Under the pieces are notes generated by a model. It ran no database searches and was not told the DNA's origin. It worked only from the letters and a program-made list of their open reading frames with translations. Position numbers and translations under genes: made by a program. Positions 60,402 through 64,000 of a stretch of 64,000 nt of DNA are shown in pieces. The stretch's first letter is position 1. Each line of letters opens with the position of its first letter. Source of the DNA: JAYZDF01 sp036337945 (GTDB taxonomy: Bacteria > Myxococcota > Kuafuiibacteriia > Kuafuiibacteriales > Kuafuiibacteriaceae); contig JAYZDF010000015.1 of the NCBI GenBank assembly GCA_036337945.1, positions 6,850-70,849 on the forward strand, read 5' to 3'.

Positions 60402-61644
60402 TTCGAGCTAGCCTCCGTTTGATGTTCGCCTGAACAAAGAAGTGGTCGATGAACGGCGCGAACATATTCATGAATAGAATAGCGAGCATCATACCTTCGG
60501 GGTAAGCAGGGTTGACCACGCGCACTAAAACGACCAAGACGCCAATCCCCAGGCCATAAATAAGTTTGCCCATATCGGTGAAAGCCGATGACACGGGGTC
60601 AGTCGCCATGAAGACCAAACCAAATGCCCAGCCGCCAATCACGATGTGCCAGCCGAAAGGAACCGCGAACATGTTATTCGTGTCAGACTCGATACCATGG
60701 AGCATTGTCGCCATGATGAATGTTCCTGCTACAACACCTGCCATTGTTCGCCATGACGCTACCTGAGTCACAACCAGAACGAGAGCGCCGAACAAACAGG
60801 CGGCGGCTGAGGTCTCGCCCATAGAGCCGGGGACAAAGCCCAAAAATGCATTCCACCACTGCTCACCAAAAACAGCGTGGCTTGCGAACGTTTCCGCTCC
60901 AGCGGCGGCTTTACCCAACCAGGTCGCTCCGCTTACCGCGTCTGGCAAAGTGCTGGCGCCACTCAGCGCTGCGAGGTCCGCCGCAATCCAGGGGCTGTCC
61001 CCAGAAATTTGAGCCGGGTACGCGAAAAATAGAAACGCCCGAGCAGTCAGTGCCACATTCAGCACGTTCATGCCTGTTCCGCCGAAAATCTCCTTACCAA
61101 CAACCACGCCAAACAAAATCCCCAGCGCGACTTGCCACAGTGGAATTGTAGGGGGCAAAGTCAAGGGCAAGAGCATACCCGTAACGAGAAAACCTTCGTT
61201 GATCTCGTGGTTGCGAGCCACCGCGAAGCCTGCTTCTACCAAGCCGCCAACTGCAAACGTCACGATAAAGACGGGCAGAAAGAATAGCGCACCGTAGGCT
61301 ACGTTCGAGGTGAAATTCGCGGGGTCGTGGGTGAGACCCAGCATTGAAAACAGCGATGTTTGCCATACGTCCAAAGCACCAGCGCCGTTCGATATCGCTA
61401 AATTGGCCTGATAACCCGTGTTATAGAAGGCCATGGCGATACACGGGATCAAAGCGATAACAACCATAATCATCATGCGCTTAAGATCCAGCGCTTCACG
61501 CACATGGGTCGTGCCTTTATTAACCGAACCAGGTGTAAAGAGGAAGGTATCCAATGCCTCATGCAGAGGATAAAGCTTCTCAAGCTTCTTGCCTTTCCCA
61601 AAGAGTTCTTCTTGCTTTTCAAGCAGTGATTTAATGAATTCCAT
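60391..61644 (-). CDS. nqrB: Na+-NQR subunit B (Na+ channel, FMN and riboflavin subunit)
   Basis: A 417-residue protein from ATG 61644 ('MEFIKSLLEKQEELF'), which overlaps the nqrA stop by 1 nt (TAATG) and has AGGA upstream. The frame is also open to 61659. It has about ten TM helices. 'PDAVSGATWLG' places covalent FMN on T241. 'EINEGFLVTGMLLPLTLPP' is part of the conserved channel core. It is the main sodium-translocating subunit. Confidence 0.97.
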   Translation of the reverse strand: MEFIKSLLEKQEELFGKGKKLEKLYPLHEALDTFLFTPGSVNKGTTHVREALDLKRMMIMVVIALIPCIAMAFYNTGYQANLAISNGAGALDVWQTSLFSMLGLTHDPANFTSNVAYGALFFLPVFIVTFAVGGLVEAGFAVARNHEINEGFLVTGMLLPLTLPPTIPLWQVALGILFGVVVGKEIFGGTGMNVLNVALTARAFLFFAYPAQISGDSPWIAADLAALSGASTLPDAVSGATWLGKAAAGAETFASHAVFGEQWWNAFLGFVPGSMGETSAAACLFGALVLVVTQVASWRTMAGVVAGTFIMATMLHGIESDTNNMFAVPFGWHIVIGGWAFGLVFMATDPVSSAFTDMGKLIYGLGIGVLVVLVRVVNPAYPEGMMLAILFMNMFAPFIDHFFVQANIKRRLARNAA

Positions 61645-63026
61645 TAGCCTTCCTGCCAAATATCAGTAAGGACTCCGCGAAGAGCCGAACCGTAATCTTC
61701 TTTACCGGGGCTCACAAATGAGCACAGGCCTAAATCTTCCTCGTGAAGTTCTAGGCAACCGAGTTTTTCTGCGTTCTCAAGATCTTTCATTAGTAGCGCT
61801 CGCAACAGGAACGTTGGCATGACGTCCAACGGCATTAGGCGCTCATACATTCCAATCGGAACCATGGCTCGGTGCGAACCGTTTGTGTTCGTCGTGAAAG
61901 CCCAGTTCTTTTTCGGAAGCCATTTCGATGCAAACGCGCGAATGGTTGAGAATTGTTTGAACCCGAGGCTCATCCATCCCAAAAAGACACGTTCACGATC
62001 TTCTGCAATACACGAAATCTGTTGATCGTAGCGGTTGAGATAATCGCAGGCTTCATCTGTAGAGTTATGGCCGTACAAAACTGAGCCTGAGATAATTCGG
62101 GACTCTAAACCTTCCGCCAATTCACCTGCGGTAAGCTCACGCAAACTTGCACCAAGTCGAGTTCTGATCAATCTAGGTGATTTGACCACTGGTCCCGCTA
62201 AAGAGACGACACGAGAGGTATTCAAAATTCCAGTGGTTACCAGTTCGCCGATGGCGATCACATCTTGAACACCAAGGTGGAACGCATGGCGTTCACGACT
62301 GACGGGAGCCAACATGTGAATATGGGTACCGGGAAGCCCTGCAGGGTGCGGGCCGTTGAAGGTCTCAATCTGAACGCCGGCGACTTCGCCATCGGATGAA
62401 TTCCATGAAGAATCTACACACAAAAATACCGAGCCCTCTGTGAGTGTTTTGAGGACAGTCAATCCGGCCTTCAAATGCTCGCTCTTGCCTTCAGTAATCG
62501 ATTTTATCGATGGCGCGAGCGGATTCGTGTCAATCGCGGTAACGAAGACGGCATGGCACGTATCTTTGATACCAGGAACACGACCATGTGGTCTGACGCG
62601 AATCGCTGTCCACAGACCGGACTCAGACAATAGCGCTCGCACTTCATCACCAGACAATTCTTTAGGTGCTTTCGAATTGTAAGATTCGAATTGAACTTGA
62701 TCTTCGGAGGCGAACTCCCCTGCTTTTTCTGCCTCGCTCAATTTGATAACAAGGGACCGGAATAGACGTTTGTCGCCGCGATGAATCGCCACGATTTCTC
62801 CCGCTGCAGGTGCAGTAAAGTGAACACCTTCGGATTTTCGATCTTCAAAGAGAAGCTGACCGCGCTTTACTTGATCCCCGACCTTCGTGTGCATCCTGGG
62901 TTTCATCGTTGGATAGTCGTGACCCAACACTGCCACTTCAGTGACCGAGGATGCATTTGAGACCGCCTGCTCTGGCTGACCAGTAATTGGCAAGTCGAGC
63001 CCTTTTGTTATGACGTGATTTCCCAT
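61644..63026 (-). CDS. nqrA: Na+-NQR subunit A
   Basis: A 460-residue protein from ATG 63026, chosen because GGGAG lies 8 nt upstream and 'ITKGLDLPITGQPEQ' then falls at the N-terminus as in the family; the frame runs on to 63053. It is a peripheral cytoplasmic subunit linked to quinone reduction. 'VKRGQLLFEDRKSEGVHFTAPAAG' and 'HMLAPVSRERHAFHLG' are conserved blocks. It is the first gene of the operon nqrABCDEF-apbE. Confidence 0.97.
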   Translation of the reverse strand: MGNHVITKGLDLPITGQPEQAVSNASSVTEVAVLGHDYPTMKPRMHTKVGDQVKRGQLLFEDRKSEGVHFTAPAAGEIVAIHRGDKRLFRSLVIKLSEAEKAGEFASEDQVQFESYNSKAPKELSGDEVRALLSESGLWTAIRVRPHGRVPGIKDTCHAVFVTAIDTNPLAPSIKSITEGKSEHLKAGLTVLKTLTEGSVFLCVDSSWNSSDGEVAGVQIETFNGPHPAGLPGTHIHMLAPVSRERHAFHLGVQDVIAIGELVTTGILNTSRVVSLAGPVVKSPRLIRTRLGASLRELTAGELAEGLESRIISGSVLYGHNSTDEACDYLNRYDQQISCIAEDRERVFLGWMSLGFKQFSTIRAFASKWLPKKNWAFTTNTNGSHRAMVPIGMYERLMPLDVMPTFLLRALLMKDLENAEKLGCLELHEEDLGLCSFVSPGKEDYGSALRGVLTDIWQEG

Positions 63027-63474
63027 TAAATTATCTCCCAGTGGTAACGTCAAGACGCAGCGTCAGCGGTACTCGTTGGATCGAGTCCGTGTAGCGTACC
63101 GAATTGACCCATCCGGCGATGGCGAACATCGAAATTTATCCGATGAGCGCACAACACTTCTGCCCTCTAATGCAGGCTGCTTTGGATGGCAACTCAATTG
63201 TAATCAGGCAAGAAATCCCGCGACTTAGGTGTCTGGTTGTTCTCGCGAAACACGAACTTGATAAGGCTAACAATGGCTTTCCCCGGTTGAAGTCATAATC
63301 GGTGTCTCCGGGTTTTACGCGGGGCACGTAAATGAACTCAAAACAAAAAAAGGACCGGGGCTGGTATCAGTCAAGAGATCCAATCCGGCCGACACCAAAT
63401 CAAACCACAATTGATCTGTCTCTGGGCTCAAGTACTTTCCTAGCCTGGTGTGAAAGTACTCATAAAACCCGAAG
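63027..63474. other. Gap upstream of nqrA
   Basis: This 448-bp gap should contain the nqr promoter (minus strand), but no clear -35/-10 pair stands out. A perfect 9-bp inverted repeat with a 12-nt loop (AGTACTTTC at 63431-63439, GAAAGTACT at 63452-63460) lies 15 nt beyond the stop of the next gene and may end its transcript, although no T-run follows. A plus-strand frame of 48 codons (63332-63478, 'MNSKQKKDRGWYQSRDP') is open with a weak GGGG site; I give it little weight. Confidence 0.4.
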
Positions 63475-63948
63475 CTAAGGTGCCGGACAGCCTTGAGCTT
63501 CGATTTGCTTTAGCATTTCTGAGTATTCCGCAGATGAATATTGATACTCGTTCGCGCATACCGACCATCCTCGGCATGTCGGCGTTCCGACGGGGAAAGG
63601 AGACTTAAATAAACCAGGCCCCATCGCGCGACCACAATAGCGCCAAGAACACTTTGTATCCCAGCGAACCGGCATAAGCGATAAGCCGATGAAACCTGCG
63701 AAAGAGGCTACCGCCAAGAGCGCCGCCCCAGCTCGAACGAGCTTGGCAAACCAGGAATCTCCAGAAAACCGCTTTTGCAAACTCTCCGCTCTCCAAGCAC
63801 CTAGGCCGCCTACGATGAGGTAAACGAATAGCGACCAGTTCCCACAAAAAAAGCTGAGAAAAAAGTTCGTCAGAACCAAGCCGGACACAAAAACCCAGGC
63901 CCACTTGAGGCGAACAATCATCACATTTTTATCAACATGCTTAGACAT
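63475..63948 (-). CDS. Membrane protein of unknown function
   Basis: A 157-residue protein with three hydrophobic helices (about 14-30, 36-51, 68-90) followed by a Cys-containing soluble end ('TKCSWRYCGRAMGPG', 'TPTCRGWSVCANEYQ', final Cys). The six cysteines suggest disulfides outside the cytoplasm. AAGGA lies 9 nt before the ATG. No family is recognised. A hairpin follows its stop. Confidence 0.7.
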   Translation of the reverse strand: MSKHVDKNVMIVRLKWAWVFVSGLVLTNFFLSFFCGNWSLFVYLIVGGLGAWRAESLQKRFSGDSWFAKLVRAGAALLAVASFAGFIGLSLMPVRWDTKCSWRYCGRAMGPGLFKSPFPVGTPTCRGWSVCANEYQYSSAEYSEMLKQIEAQGCPAP

Positions 63949-64000
63949 CGCAAAAATCCTTTAAGACCAGCCACCCAAAAATTGAGCGGAACGAATATTT

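Noticed and set aside
55640..63026. nqr region as a novel system
   Set aside because: All six subunits, ApbE and NqrM match the classical Na+-NQR, with flavin and iron-sulfur residues at expected positions.
1..64000. tRNA, rRNA, CRISPR arrays, insertion sequences, prophage
   Set aside because: No clover-leaf-like sequence, regular spaced repeats, transposase, integrase or phage protein was recognised by eye; a tRNAscan or repeat search could still find something short.

Overview
The window looks like the chromosome of a Gram-negative bacterium of the delta-proteobacterial / Myxococcota-Bradymonadota kind, probably marine. This is inferred from content, not from any search. The pointers are a complete Na+-translocating NADH:quinone oxidoreductase operon, many small lipoproteins with Asp-Ala-Gly-rich linkers or Cys-rich ends, a Ser/Thr protein kinase fused to a transmembrane segment, a C-terminal Cys/TM/Arg tail resembling MYXO-CTERM, and TonB-type domains fused to receptors. 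G+C is moderate. I found no tRNA, rRNA, CRISPR array, insertion sequence or phage gene.

Layout. 1-2.5 kb: a di-haem, beta-propeller lipoprotein running off the left edge. 2.8-5.5 kb: a HEAT-repeat protein with a receiver-like N-terminus. 5.5-11.2 kb: a tripartite RND efflux operon (TolC, adaptor, pump). 11.4-13.6 kb: a DUF1295 membrane enzyme divergent from an SDR/DUF2867 protein. 13.6-16 kb: an Hsp70-like protein and a lipoprotein that appears frameshifted. 16.4-22.4 kb: a tightly overlapping TonB operon (ExbB, ExbD, TonB, lipoprotein, TonB-dependent receptor) ending in a MerR-type regulator with a cobalamin-binding, CarH-like sensor domain. 22.4-25.4 kb: a Ser/Thr kinase and an outer-membrane barrel-like protein. 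25.5-32.3 kb: single genes, namely an AbgT transporter, a vanadium-haloperoxidase/PAP2-like protein, an ATP-grasp ligase, a DUF3817 protein, and an AlkB-like dioxygenase overlapping a histone-deacetylase-like amidohydrolase.

32.4-38.7 kb is the most unusual part. It is a four-gene operon made of a 1348-residue protein with a phosphohistidine-type swivelling domain followed by a PEP-synthase/glucan-water-dikinase type ATP-grasp domain, an SCP2 sterol-carrier domain protein, a 75-residue orphan, and a 529-residue protein with a C-terminal transglutaminase-like Cys-His-Asp triad. I know of no described system with this composition and treat it as the best candidate for new biology here.

38.7-55.5 kb: ordinary accessory metabolism (epimerase, ChaN-like protein, IorAB-type molybdenum hydroxylase, rhodanese, PAS histidine kinase, ThiD, PLP-dependent sulfur lyase, esterases including a tandem paralogous pair, MFS transporter). 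55.6-63 kb: nqrABCDEF-apbE on the minus strand, with nqrM convergent at its 3' end. The Nqr subunits keep the expected flavin-attachment threonines and iron-sulfur cysteines. The window ends in a small membrane protein gene.
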